Below are positions 34,311 through 42,523 of a stretch of DNA of 64,000 nucleotides, piece after piece. The notes below the pieces were generated by a model. The model was not told the DNA's origin and did no database searches. It worked only from the letters and a program-made list of their open reading frames with translations. The stretch is from an uncultured Clostridia bacterium. Its GTDB lineage: Bacteria; Bacillota; Clostridia; TANB77; CAG-508. The stretch is from NCBI GenBank assembly GCA_934154805.1, contig CAKPGM010000003.1, positions 42,224-106,223 of the forward strand. Reading direction: 5' to 3'. A program made the position numbers and the translations under genes. Every line of letters starts with the position of its first letter. Positions within the stretch are counted from its first letter, which is position 1.

Positions 34311-36038
34311 TTATTTATCTAAAGCTTTTATTTTAGCTAATTCTTCGTTTCTTTTAGTTTTGTTAGTAGATGTTTTTATTAAAGGTTCTTTAGTTAATAT
34401 CATATGTTTTATATATTTATATTTTGGCAAAGTCTTATTAACTTGTTCTTTAATTTCATTCCATATAATGTTCTTTAATTCTTCTTCAGATACTCCTTTG
34501 TGTTTAGCTTTTACAACTTTATCATCATAAACAACTTCAACGGCTACCTTAACATTGCTTGGATCAGTCTCATCTGCTAAACCATAAACAAAAGATTCAG
34601 CAACTTCATCTAATCGATTTACTAAAACTTCTATTTCTTCTGGGAAAACCTTCTTACCATTTTGCAATACAATTAAGTCCTTTTTTCTTCCTGTAATGAA
34701 CAAAGCACCATCTTTATCTAAACGTCCTAAATCTCCAGTATAGAACCAACCATCTTTTAAAACTTCTTTAGTTCTTTCTTCATCATTGTAGTAACCAAGC
34801 ATTACACTAGGACCTTTTACAATAATTTCTCCAGAACCTGTTGCATCTGGATTATCAATTTTTACCTCTAGGCTAGACATAGGTAATCCGACAGAACCGG
34901 CTCTAAGGAAAGAACCATTCTCAGCAGATATAACAGGTGAAGTTTCTGTAAGTCCATATCCTTGAACTAGGTGAATTCCGATAGAATTGAAGAACTTAGC
35001 AACTTGTTTATCTAAAGGTGCTCCACCAGAAATAATAAATCTCATTTCTGAACCAAGTTCATCAATTAACTTTTTAAATAACTTTCTTCTAACATCTATG
35101 TGTAATTTTAAAAGTAAATTGCTTATTTTCATTGCAAAATTTATTAAACCTAGTTTCTTTTGTTTCTCTAATTCTTTTATAATAGTTGAATACATCTTTT
35201 CTATTAGAATAGGAACACCGACAAAAACAGAAACTTTATATTCAACAAGATTTTGTTTTATATATCTTAACCCATCAGGGAATACAGTTTTCATACCAGA
35301 AGTTAGCATAACTAACATACCAGTTAAACCAAATATATGGTGGAATGGCAAAAATGCTATATTAGTATCTGTATCCAAGAATGGTTCTACAAGTTGCATA
35401 TCATATATATTAGAAACTATTCCGTTCTGATTAAGCATAACTGCTTTTGATTTTGCTGTAGTTCCAGATGTGAAAAGCAAAATACTCATAGAATAAGAGT
35501 CAACTTTATAATCTATAAAATCTTTAAATCCATTTTCTATTTCTTTTTTTCCGTCATTTAGCAACGTTTCAAAATGAAGAAAATCAGGTTCATTACTAAA
35601 ACATATAAAATGTTTTATATTAGTTTTGTTAGCTTTTTTTATTTCTCTCATAAACTCTGACATTTTTGAATCGAATACAACAGCTTCGACTTCACTTCTT
35701 ATTAAAGAATCCTCTAGTTCACCTAATTGAAGACCTTTATCAAGAGGAACGGAAACAATTCCGCCTAAAACGTTAGCAAAATGAGCAACAGCCCATTCGT
35801 AACAATTATGACCAACAATAGCAATCCTTTTGCCTGATAAGCCTAACTTATATAATGAGCTTCCAAAAGAATTAATGTCTGCTAGTAGATCGGAATAAGT
35901 ATGATTTATATATTTTTTAGTACCATTATCAATAACCTTTGTTGTAAAAGCAATATGATCTGAATAAACATCGGCAGAATGATATAATAGCTCCTTTATA
36001 TTTTCAAATTTCTTTATATTTTTTTCTTGTTTTTTCAT
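34311..36038 (-). CDS. AMP-dependent acyl-CoA synthetase/ligase (second paralogue)
   Basis: A 575-residue ANL-family adenylating enzyme, paralogous to the protein at 28335. It has the phosphate loop LLFTSGTTAKSKAVM, the YGLTETSPVIS motif, WFYTGDLGRLD and GRKKDLIVLQNGKKVFP. The start is the ATG at 36038, directly after CTAAGGAGGTTTCA; an ATG twelve codons upstream is rejected. It has its own promoter at 36075-36103. The leftward-facing inverton promoter at locus 1 also points at this gene, but a hairpin at 36137-36167 stands in between. Confidence 0.86.
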   Translation of the reverse strand: MKKQEKNIKKFENIKELLYHSADVYSDHIAFTTKVIDNGTKKYINHTYSDLLADINSFGSSLYKLGLSGKRIAIVGHNCYEWAVAHFANVLGGIVSVPLDKGLQLGELEDSLIRSEVEAVVFDSKMSEFMREIKKANKTNIKHFICFSNEPDFLHFETLLNDGKKEIENGFKDFIDYKVDSYSMSILLFTSGTTAKSKAVMLNQNGIVSNIYDMQLVEPFLDTDTNIAFLPFHHIFGLTGMLVMLTSGMKTVFPDGLRYIKQNLVEYKVSVFVGVPILIEKMYSTIIKELEKQKKLGLINFAMKISNLLLKLHIDVRRKLFKKLIDELGSEMRFIISGGAPLDKQVAKFFNSIGIHLVQGYGLTETSPVISAENGSFLRAGSVGLPMSSLEVKIDNPDATGSGEIIVKGPSVMLGYYNDEERTKEVLKDGWFYTGDLGRLDKDGALFITGRKKDLIVLQNGKKVFPEEIEVLVNRLDEVAESFVYGLADETDPSNVKVAVEVVYDDKVVKAKHKGVSEEELKNIIWNEIKEQVNKTLPKYKYIKHMILTKEPLIKTSTNKTKRNEELAKIKALDK

Positions 36039-36074
36039 TGAAACCTCCTTAGAGAATATTTTATCACAAATCAT

Positions 36075-36103
36075 ATTATATGTGAAATAACAAAATAAGT
36101 CAA
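36075..36103 (-). promoter_or_regulatory. Promoter of the second acyl-CoA synthetase gene
   Basis: Minus strand TTGACT (36103-36098), a 17-base spacer and TATAAT (36080-36075). Confidence 0.8.
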
Positions 36104-36136
36104 CCGGGGAAAATCTTTTTAATTTATAAAAACACT

Positions 36137-36167
36137 AAAGCAAATACAATAAAGATGTATTTGCTTT
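36137..36167 (-). terminator. Hairpin insulating the leftward-facing inverton promoter
   Basis: AAAGCAAATACA and TGTATTTGCTTT form a 12-bp stem. Read leftward it is followed by AGTGTTTTT. It would stop transcripts started by the locus 1 inverton promoter before they reach the acyl-CoA synthetase gene. Confidence 0.6.
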
Positions 36168-36199
36168 AATTTGAAAGATCTTATATCTCGGAAAAATTT

Positions 36200-36380
36200 T
36201 TTAATTAAATATATAATTTAATTAAAATTAACCATTTCTATTTATAGCATAGCCGTAGAAAAAAATCAATACCAAGAAAATGTATTCAAGCAAGAATTTT
36301 AAAATTTAGAAAACGTAAAACACTAGAATAACAAAGCTTATACAAGATTGTTGTTTTTATTAAATTATATATTTAATAAA
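36200..36380. repeat. Inverton 1: invertible promoter segment, currently OFF
   Basis: Left site: TTTAATTAAAT (36200-36210), centre ATATA, ATTTAATTAAA (36216-36226). Right site: TTTATTAAAT (36356-36365), centre TATAT, ATTTAATAAA (36371-36380). The two sites are inverted relative to each other with a shared 19-base core, and the centres are 155 bases apart. Inside, on the minus strand, lies TTGATT (36269-36264)-17-TATAAA (36246-36241) with TGC before the -10. The promoter therefore points away from the surface gene at 36399. The ribosome binding site of that gene starts within five bases of the right site. This is the content of the 360-base gap between genes. Confidence 0.8.
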
Positions 36381-36398
36381 AACAAAGGAGATAGTTTT

Positions 36399-37874
36399 AT
36401 GGAAAAAATGAAAAACAAAAAAGGAATAACATTAATAGCACTAGTCGTAACAATAGTTATCATTCTGATATTAGCGGGTATAACAGTGGGAATGGTAACA
36501 AGCGATAATGGAATACTGAAAGAAACTAAAAATGCTAAAGAACAAGCAGAGATAGACAACGAGAAAAGCATAGTGGAAAGAGCAAGAATGTTAACAATAA
36601 TGAGAGATAAAAGTGGAAAAGTGACTCTAGCAGTATTTGAACCGGCATTAAAAAGTGAGGCAGGAACAAATCCGACAGAGGTAAGTGATGCTGGTGATGT
36701 AATAGAAATTTTATTTACTGATACAGACAGATATTATGAAGTAGATAAAGATGGAAATGTAAGCGAACCGAAAAAAGTAGTAACGGATGAAAATGCAGGA
36801 GACATAACTAAAGGTGGAAAATGTGATGGAAGTGAAGAAAAACCATATGAGATAAATTGTATAGAAGATTTATGTGATTTCTCTAATATGGTAAATATTA
36901 ATTTCAATTCGAATAAATATGTTGTATTGAAGGGAGACTTGAATTTTAATTCTAGATTTTCATATGCGAATGGAAATATAAAAACAGATGGAAAAATAAA
37001 GTCGTGTAATAGCATAGATGAACTAAAGACAGCATTAACAACTGGAGAAGGATTTTACAATATAAGTCAAGATCAAGAAAATGGTCTAAGAGGAGTAGTA
37101 TTTGATGGACAATATCATACAATTTCAAATTTATATGAAAATTATGAAGATAGCAAAGCAGGTGGATTATTTGCATATTGTTCATGGGGAAGCAAGATAC
37201 TGAATTTAACAGTGACAGGAAATATAAAAAGTAAAGCAAAAACGGGAGGAATTGCAGGAGTTGTAAGACAAGTAGAACTTATAAATTGTGTAAATAAGTG
37301 CAATATACTAACAAATGGTAGTTCTACAGGTGGAATAGCAGGAAATACATATAATGAAAGTAGCAAATTCATAAATTGTATAAACTATGGAGACGTGAGT
37401 GGACATGGAATACTTGGATGGGATTGGGCAAACACTTCAAAATTTTATAACTGCATAAACGCAGGAGATGCTAGTGCAAGTGCAACAATATCAAGCATAT
37501 ATGAAAATTCAGAAATAGAGATGATTAATATACTTAATTATGGAAAGACAAATACTTTTTTCTCTTGTAGAACTGAAAGTGGAGTTGCTAAAACAATCAA
37601 TTGTTATTCAGTGAAGGGACGTATAGAAAGCAAAGTAAAATCTGATATAAAAGATGCTACGCAATATTCGTGGTATTCACAAATAGAAGAAAAGGATGAA
37701 GAAAATGTAAAATCTCAGGATTTTATAGATAATATGAATAATTTTATAACAAACGATGCAAAAGCACAGAGCATAGACACAACTGGATGGGCAAAATGGA
37801 TAATTGGAACAAATGGATATCCTACTTTAGATTTCCAAACGACTTGGAATGGAACTGAATGGGAAAATTTATAG
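36399..37874 (+). CDS. Prepilin-like surface protein with GLUG-type beta-helix repeats
   Basis: A 491-residue protein. KNKKGITLIALVVTIVIILI forms the shared prepilin-like leader. A helical linker (about 28-60), a charged middle and a repeat region follow (about 200-390) with GLUG-like units such as GLFAYCSWGSKILNLTVTGN and GGIAGVVRQVELINCVN. These are typical of beta-helical adhesins. The start at 36399 is chosen from AACAAAGGAGATAG; 17 upstream in-frame codons would overlap the recombination site. The gene lies 18 bases after an inverton whose promoter faces away from it, so it is probably silent in the sequenced cells. A terminator at 37952 follows. Confidence 0.78.
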   Translation: MEKMKNKKGITLIALVVTIVIILILAGITVGMVTSDNGILKETKNAKEQAEIDNEKSIVERARMLTIMRDKSGKVTLAVFEPALKSEAGTNPTEVSDAGDVIEILFTDTDRYYEVDKDGNVSEPKKVVTDENAGDITKGGKCDGSEEKPYEINCIEDLCDFSNMVNINFNSNKYVVLKGDLNFNSRFSYANGNIKTDGKIKSCNSIDELKTALTTGEGFYNISQDQENGLRGVVFDGQYHTISNLYENYEDSKAGGLFAYCSWGSKILNLTVTGNIKSKAKTGGIAGVVRQVELINCVNKCNILTNGSSTGGIAGNTYNESSKFINCINYGDVSGHGILGWDWANTSKFYNCINAGDASASATISSIYENSEIEMINILNYGKTNTFFSCRTESGVAKTINCYSVKGRIESKVKSDIKDATQYSWYSQIEEKDEENVKSQDFIDNMNNFITNDAKAQSIDTTGWAKWIIGTNGYPTLDFQTTWNGTEWENL

Positions 37875-37951
37875 AGTGAGATATTGAATGTGATAAGAAC
37901 TGAAAATGTTTAAATAATGAAACTAATAAAAAATAAATTATAAATAAAAAG

Positions 37952-37993
37952 AAATCTAACTCTTAGATAAAATCTGTAAAGTTAGATTTTTTT
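37952..37993 (+). terminator. Terminator after the GLUG-repeat gene
   Basis: AAATCTAAC pairs with GTTAGATTT, followed by a T-run that merges into the left site of inverton 2. Confidence 0.7.
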
Positions 37994-38170
37994 AATTAAA
38001 TATACAATTTAATAAAAAAGCTTATCATCTTTAACTTGTTCTACTCTAATGAATATATAATTTTAAATATTTGTACTTTTTTATTTTCTTACTTTTTAGT
38101 ATTGATTTTTCATTACAGCTATGTTATAAATAAGGAAAGTAAAATTTTATTAAATTGTATATTTAATAAA
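37991..38170. repeat. Inverton 2: invertible promoter segment, currently ON
   Basis: Left site: TTTAATTAAAT (37991-38001), centre ATACA, ATTTAATAAAA (38007-38017). Right site: TTTATTAAAT (38146-38155), centre TGTAT, ATTTAATAAA (38161-38170). The centres are reverse complements and are 154 bases apart. The internal promoter is on the plus strand: TTGATT (38102-38107)-17-TATAAA (38125-38130), with TGT before the -10. It points toward the gene at 38243. The left site is a hybrid: its outer arm matches the left sites of loci 1 and 3, and its inner arm matches their right sites, as expected after inversion. Aligning this segment in reverse complement to the other two supports the flipped state. 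Confidence 0.8.
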
Positions 38171-38184
38171 AATTTGAATACTAG

Positions 38185-38213
38185 TTGATTTATAAAACGC
38201 ATTGTTTTATAAT
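38185..38213 (+). promoter_or_regulatory. Possible second, non-invertible promoter downstream of inverton 2
   Basis: TTGATT (38185-38190), 17 bases and TATAAT (38208-38213). It overlaps an inverted repeat TTATAAAAC/GTTTTATAA. Locus 3 has a related GTAAAAC/GTTTTT sequence at the same place but no -10, so this could be an operator or leader hairpin instead. Confidence 0.4.
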
Positions 38214-38242
38214 AACGATATACAAATGGAAAGGGGAAGAAA

Positions 38243-39611
38243 ATGCCAAAAGAAACATTAAAAAAATTAAAAGAAACTAAAGAAGTAGAAAAAGTAAGAA
38301 TGAATAAGATGTTAAGAAACAAAAAGCGGAATAACGTTAATAGCCTTGGTTGTAACAATAGTGGTACTTTTGATATTAGCAGGAGTGAGTATAAGCATAA
38401 TATTAGACAACAATGGAATAATACAAAAAAGTAAAGAAGCCAGAAGAGAATATGGACAAGCAATAGAAAATGAACAAGAAGATTTAAATAAAGTATTAGA
38501 ATGGATAGACAAACAAGCAAACGGAAAAGGTGGAGGCTCGACAATATTGCCAGACGAAACAGACGAAACAAAACCTTATTTACCAAGCGGATTCACAAAA
38601 GATGAAAATACAAATTTAGATAATGGTTTAGTAATAAGAGATGGCAATGGTAATGAATATGTATGGGTAGAAGTACCAACAAGTATTTATGATAATGCAG
38701 ACTATAACACAGAAACAAATACGGGAGATAAAAAGCCAGCAAGTAAAGACGATGCAGAAAAAATAGAATATTGCTTAAAGAAATATGCAAGTGCATATAG
38801 AAAAGATGGATTGGCAGATGAATATATAGAAGATACATCAACAGGATGGTTTAATGGAAAAACAGCATATGATAATGCAAAGAAAACAATGTTAGCAAGT
38901 GTATATGAAAATGGTGGATTTTATGTAGGAAGATATGAGGCGGGAATAAGTGAATTTAGAACCTCAAATGAAAACGAACCAACAGAAGTACCATCATCAA
39001 AACAAAATATGTTTCCATATACTTATGTAACAAGAACACAAGCTAAACAATTAGCAGAAAAGGTAAATGCAGGAGGTCGTACAGCAAGTTTAATGTTTGG
39101 AATTCAATGGGATTTAATGCTAGCTTTTATACAAAATAAGGGTGGAGTAGATGTAGATACTCTGACAACGGAAAGCACCAATATAGGAAATTATAGCAAC
39201 AATAAATGGAGCATAACTAATGATAAAGCAAAATATAAAACAGATTCTGAAACAATATGGAATGATGGTTCGTATACCAAAGATAAAGAAGAGCAAGTAG
39301 TATTAACAACAGGAGCGAGTAATATATTTGCAAAAATGAACATATATGATATAGCAGGGAATGTATTTGAGTGGACATTAGAAGGATGGCAAAAATACAA
39401 CACAGTAGGTTCGAAAGGTATAAAGTTAGCATCATTAATAGAAACTCCAATCAGTCCACTAAGAGTGGTAGCTACGACTGTGAATGGACCTTGTGTTGTT
39501 AGGGGCGGCTGTTATGTCTATGGAGGTAGCCGTTTCCCAGCAGCTGACCATTTTTTCAACCTGATAAACTGCTCACGTGATGATTTTGGCTTCCGTGTCG
39601 CAATTTATTAG
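38243..39611 (+). CDS. Prepilin-like protein with formylglycine-enzyme/C-type-lectin-like domain, frameshifted near the N-terminus; candidate hypermutation target
   Basis: Translation should start at 38243 after ATGGAAAGGGGAAGAAA and runs in frame to about 38326. The prepilin-like leader GITLIALVVTIVVLLILAG, however, is one base out of frame from 38328. The main open frame extends to 39611, with a TTG at 38346 as the nearest internal start. After the leader come a Glu-rich helix and a linker. An FGE-sulfatase (SUMF1)-type domain then starts near YVWVEVP, passes FYVGRYEAG, NIYDIAGNVFEWTLEGW and VVRGGCY, and ends in DDFGFRVAIY. The last ~140 bases have much higher GC than the rest and are rich in NNC/NNT codons, as in variable regions of diversity-generating retroelements. 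The extra base at 38327 may be real phase variation, decay or an assembly error. Confidence 0.72.
39471..39611 (+). other. Candidate DGR variable region
   Basis: By hand count this stretch is about 47% G+C (66 of 141) in a genome near 30%. It encodes the C-terminal lectin-fold segment between VVRGG and GFRVA. Many codons end in C or T with unusual first two bases (TGT, TAT, GTC, AGC, CGT, TTC, GAC, CAT). That is the pattern left when AAY codons of a template are mutated at adenines. No template repeat or reverse transcriptase was found in the window. Confidence 0.5.
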
Positions 39612-39680
39612 TAAGTTTAGTGTATATAATATAGATTTATGGAAGGTGTAAGAAATTTTGTGTAAAAAATAAATATTCAA

Positions 39681-39732
39681 AAAAATACTTCCTTATGGTA
39701 AAATAAATTTATCATAGTGGAGGTATTTTTTT
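39681..39732 (+). terminator. Hairpin with T-run before the chimeric pseudogene
   Basis: AAAAATACTTCC pairs with GGAGGTATTTTT with one T-G pair, and T7 follows. It also contains the GGAGG that would serve the ATG at 39733. Confidence 0.5.
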
Positions 39733-40311
39733 ATGAATAAAGATGAAGAAGATGAACTATTAGAAAAATTAGCAAAGGAAATGATGAAAAATGGTAGCAT
39801 TACATCAGCTTTTGATGTGGAAGAAAAACTAAGGAAATAATTTGGAAAAATAATCCAATCAATGCTAGAAGAAGAAATGAATGAACATCTAGGTAGAGAA
39901 AATAATGAAAAAGTGAAAGCTGATAGAGAAGAAGATAAGGAAATAAACTATACAGACACAACAGGAATTTTGATGAACTCTGTAAAGACAATAGTAAATG
40001 CGGTTACTTATGTTTTAATAGCATTTGTGTCGATTTCGTTAGTGGTATCATCTATAATGATAGGTATAATAACATATATAATAGGATTATTATCTGGATT
40101 GTTAGGAATAGGAACAACGTATTTATTAATTCCTGTTATCAACACGATATTACATCATTTTACTGGAAATATTCCACTTGCAGCAGCATTAAATGTAAAT
40201 AATGCAATTATATTAATTGCTCTAAGTGTAGTACTTACTTTAATAGGAGGATTAATACCAGCCAAAGCAGCTTCTAAAAGAGATCCAGTAATAGCGTTAA
40301 GAACAGAATAA
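39733..40311 (+). pseudogene. Chimeric pseudogene: IS256-type transposase N-terminus joined to an FtsX/MacB-type permease C-terminus
   Basis: One reading frame is interrupted by a TAA at 39838. The first part resembles the N-terminus of IS256-family transposases (LLEKLAKEMMKNG, then SMLEEEMNEHLGREN). From about 39950 the same frame encodes the end of an ABC-transporter permease: NYTDTTGILMNSV, VLIAFVSISLVVSSIMIGIITYI, and the final PAKAASKRDPVIALRTE. The central ERTKEIGILRSIGAS-type block of FtsX permeases is missing between GIITYI and GLLSGLLGIG. It is best explained as an insertion sequence end fused to a deleted permease gene. Neither activity should remain. Confidence 0.75.
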
Positions 40312-40350
40312 AATGAAATATAAAAATTTGAAGTAGTAGAGTAAAAGATA

Positions 40351-40379
40351 TAGACAAAGAAACTTCTGTATGTTATACT
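40351..40379 (+). promoter_or_regulatory. Promoter of the DUF4358 gene
   Basis: TAGACA (40351-40356), 17 bases and TATACT (40374-40379) with an extended TGT. The inverted repeat ATAGACAA/TTGTCTAT brackets the promoter. Confidence 0.55.
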
Positions 40380-40430
40380 GAAATTGTCTATTAATATAGG
40401 ACAAAATAAAATATATAAGGAGGAAAACTT

Positions 40431-41018
40431 ATGAAAAAACAGACAATAGCAATAATACTTGTTATAGCTGTTTTACTAATTGCTATAATAGGAGTTGCGG
40501 TTGCAACAAACAACAAAAACAATAATAATGAAGCAAAAATAGAGACAGTTCACCAAATGAAAAGTATGATGAAAACGATTAATTCTAATTTGAAAGAACA
40601 ATTACCACAATTGGAAATCGGTGAAATAGATATATCTAACGAAGAACTAGTTAAAGAATATACAGGATTACAATCTAATGAAAATGTAGAGAAACTAGTT
40701 GTTTCAGAACCACTTATGAATGCACAAGCATATAGTGCTGTAGTAATTAAAGCAAAATCTGGAGCGGATATAGAGAAGATGAAGCAAGAGATAATAGACA
40801 ACATAGATATGAGAAAATGGGTTTGTGTTTCAGCTGACAAACTATATGTTACAAACAGTGGTAATACTATATTCTTAGTGATGTCAGATGAAGAATGGGC
40901 AAAACCAGTTTACGAAGAGTTTAAAAAATATGTAGACAATAAGATAGGAAAAGAATTAGAAAAATCAGGAGAGGAAAAAGGTATAGAACTTCCACCAGAA
41001 ATGATCGTAGCACAATAA
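40431..41018 (+). CDS. DUF4358-like exported or membrane-anchored protein
   Basis: A 195-residue protein with an N-terminal hydrophobic anchor (about residues 5-25) and an Asn-rich linker. The domain contains AQAYSAVVIKAKSGADIEKM, IDMRKWVCVSADKLYV and NTIFLVMSDEEWA, matching the DUF4358 pattern. Its function is unknown. It lies upstream of a membrane acyltransferase pair (MBOAT and DHHW), but its own terminator at 41033 suggests separate transcription. Ribosome binding site ATAAGGAGGAAAA. Confidence 0.72.
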   Translation: MKKQTIAIILVIAVLLIAIIGVAVATNNKNNNNEAKIETVHQMKSMMKTINSNLKEQLPQLEIGEIDISNEELVKEYTGLQSNENVEKLVVSEPLMNAQAYSAVVIKAKSGADIEKMKQEIIDNIDMRKWVCVSADKLYVTNSGNTIFLVMSDEEWAKPVYEEFKKYVDNKIGKELEKSGEEKGIELPPEMIVAQ

Positions 41019-41032
41019 TATATTAACAATAG

Positions 41033-41056
41033 AGCTTCCAGATTTGGAAGCTTTTA
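41033..41056 (+). terminator. Terminator after the DUF4358 gene
   Basis: AGCTTCCA-GATT-TGGAAGCT followed by TTTT. Confidence 0.75.
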
Positions 41057-41122
41057 TGTTATATTAAATTTGAAAAACTGAAAGGAGAGTATGGGAAAGA
41101 CAATAACCATACAAAGGAAAAA

Positions 41123-42514
41123 ATGTTATTTACAAGTATAAGCTTTTTATATTATTTCTTACCGCTAGTAATAATAGCATATTTTGCAGTACCTAAAAAA
41201 GCAAAGAACTTTATATTACTTGTGGCGTCTATGTTATTTTACTTTTATGGAGAACCAAAATACATATTTTTAATGCTAGCAGAAATTTTGATAGCATATG
41301 TTGGAGCTGTTTTTATAGATAAGTACAAGAGTAAAACTATTTTAACATTAGTTATAGCCATACATGTGGCACTTTTATGTGTGTTTAAATATACAGATTT
41401 TATAATAACAAATATAAATACAATATTTAATACAAACATAGCACTTCTAAGCCTAGCCCTTCCGATAGGAATTTCGTTTTATACATTCCAAATTATTAGT
41501 TATGAGGTTGATGTATATAAAGGAAAAGTAAAATTACAAAAAAGTCTTTTGAAACTTGCTACATATGTGTCTCTATTCCCACAACTAATAGCAGGACCAA
41601 TAGTAAGATATGAAACAATAGAAAAAGAATTAAATGATAGAAAACAAAGTTTTGAAAATTTTGCATATGGAGTAAGAAGATTTGTGGTAGGGCTTGCTAA
41701 AAAGGTATTAGTTGCAAATATGTTAGGAGAGCTATGTAATGCCTTCACGGGAACAGACGATAAGAGTGTAATATTTTATTGGATATTTGCAATAGGATAT
41801 ATGCTACAAATATATTTTGATTTTTCAGCTTATTCGGATATGGCAATAGGATTAGGAAGAATGTTTGGATTCCACTTCTTAGAGAACTTCAATTATCCAT
41901 ATATTTCAAAAAGTATAACAGAATTTTGGAGAAGGTGGCATATATCACTAAGTACATGGTTTAGAGACTATGTATATATCCCTTTAGGAGGAAATCGCAA
42001 AGGAACAAAAAGACTAATAATAAATATTTTAATAGTATGGGCTCTTACAGGAATATGGCATGGAGCAAGTTGGAACTTTGTTATTTGGGGTGTAATGTTT
42101 GGTGTAATACTAATAATAGAAAAGCTATGGCTTGGAAAATATATAGAAAAGATGCCAAACGTTTTAAAAAGGGTATACGTACTATTTATAGTTATGCTAA
42201 GCTTTATCATCTTTAATGCAAATAATATAACAGAGGCTTACAGAAACATTATAGGTCTGTTCGGAGCAAATGGAGAAAGCTTTATAAATAATTATACAAT
42301 ATATTATTTAAAAAATTACTTTGTTGTTTTAATAATCGCTATAATAGGAGCAACACCACTTTTGAAAAATGTAATAGAAAAATTAAAGCAAAAAGAGCTA
42401 TTTAATAAAATAATAAACGTTTTAGAACCAATATGCATAGTTATAATTTTAATTATAGTTACGGCATATTTGGTGGACAACTCATATAATCCGTTTTTGT
42501 ATTTTAGATTTTAG
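41123..42514 (+). CDS. MBOAT-family membrane O-acyltransferase (AlgI-like)
   Basis: A 463-residue polytopic membrane protein with the MBOAT layout. Conserved segments include FPQLIAGPIVRYE, the YFDFSAYSDMAIGLGRMFGF region, WRRWHISLSTWFRDYVYIPLGG and the catalytic histidine in TGIWHGASWNFVIWG. Such proteins move acetyl or other acyl groups across the membrane onto exopolysaccharides or wall polymers (AlgI, DltB, PatA types). The DHHW protein encoded ten bases downstream is the usual extracellular partner, so the two probably modify a surface glycan. The acceptor is not evident. Confidence 0.9.
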   Translation: MLFTSISFLYYFLPLVIIAYFAVPKKAKNFILLVASMLFYFYGEPKYIFLMLAEILIAYVGAVFIDKYKSKTILTLVIAIHVALLCVFKYTDFIITNINTIFNTNIALLSLALPIGISFYTFQIISYEVDVYKGKVKLQKSLLKLATYVSLFPQLIAGPIVRYETIEKELNDRKQSFENFAYGVRRFVVGLAKKVLVANMLGELCNAFTGTDDKSVIFYWIFAIGYMLQIYFDFSAYSDMAIGLGRMFGFHFLENFNYPYISKSITEFWRRWHISLSTWFRDYVYIPLGGNRKGTKRLIINILIVWALTGIWHGASWNFVIWGVMFGVILIIEKLWLGKYIEKMPNVLKRVYVLFIVMLSFIIFNANNITEAYRNIIGLFGANGESFINNYTIYYLKNYFVVLIIAIIGATPLLKNVIEKLKQKELFNKIINVLEPICIVIILIIVTAYLVDNSYNPFLYFRF

Positions 42515-42523
42515 GAGGAAAGT

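Noticed and set aside
38318..38330. Programmed -1 frameshifting at CAAAAAG
   Set aside because: Restoring the leader requires a +1 (or -2) shift. A -1 shift reaches a stop codon at once.
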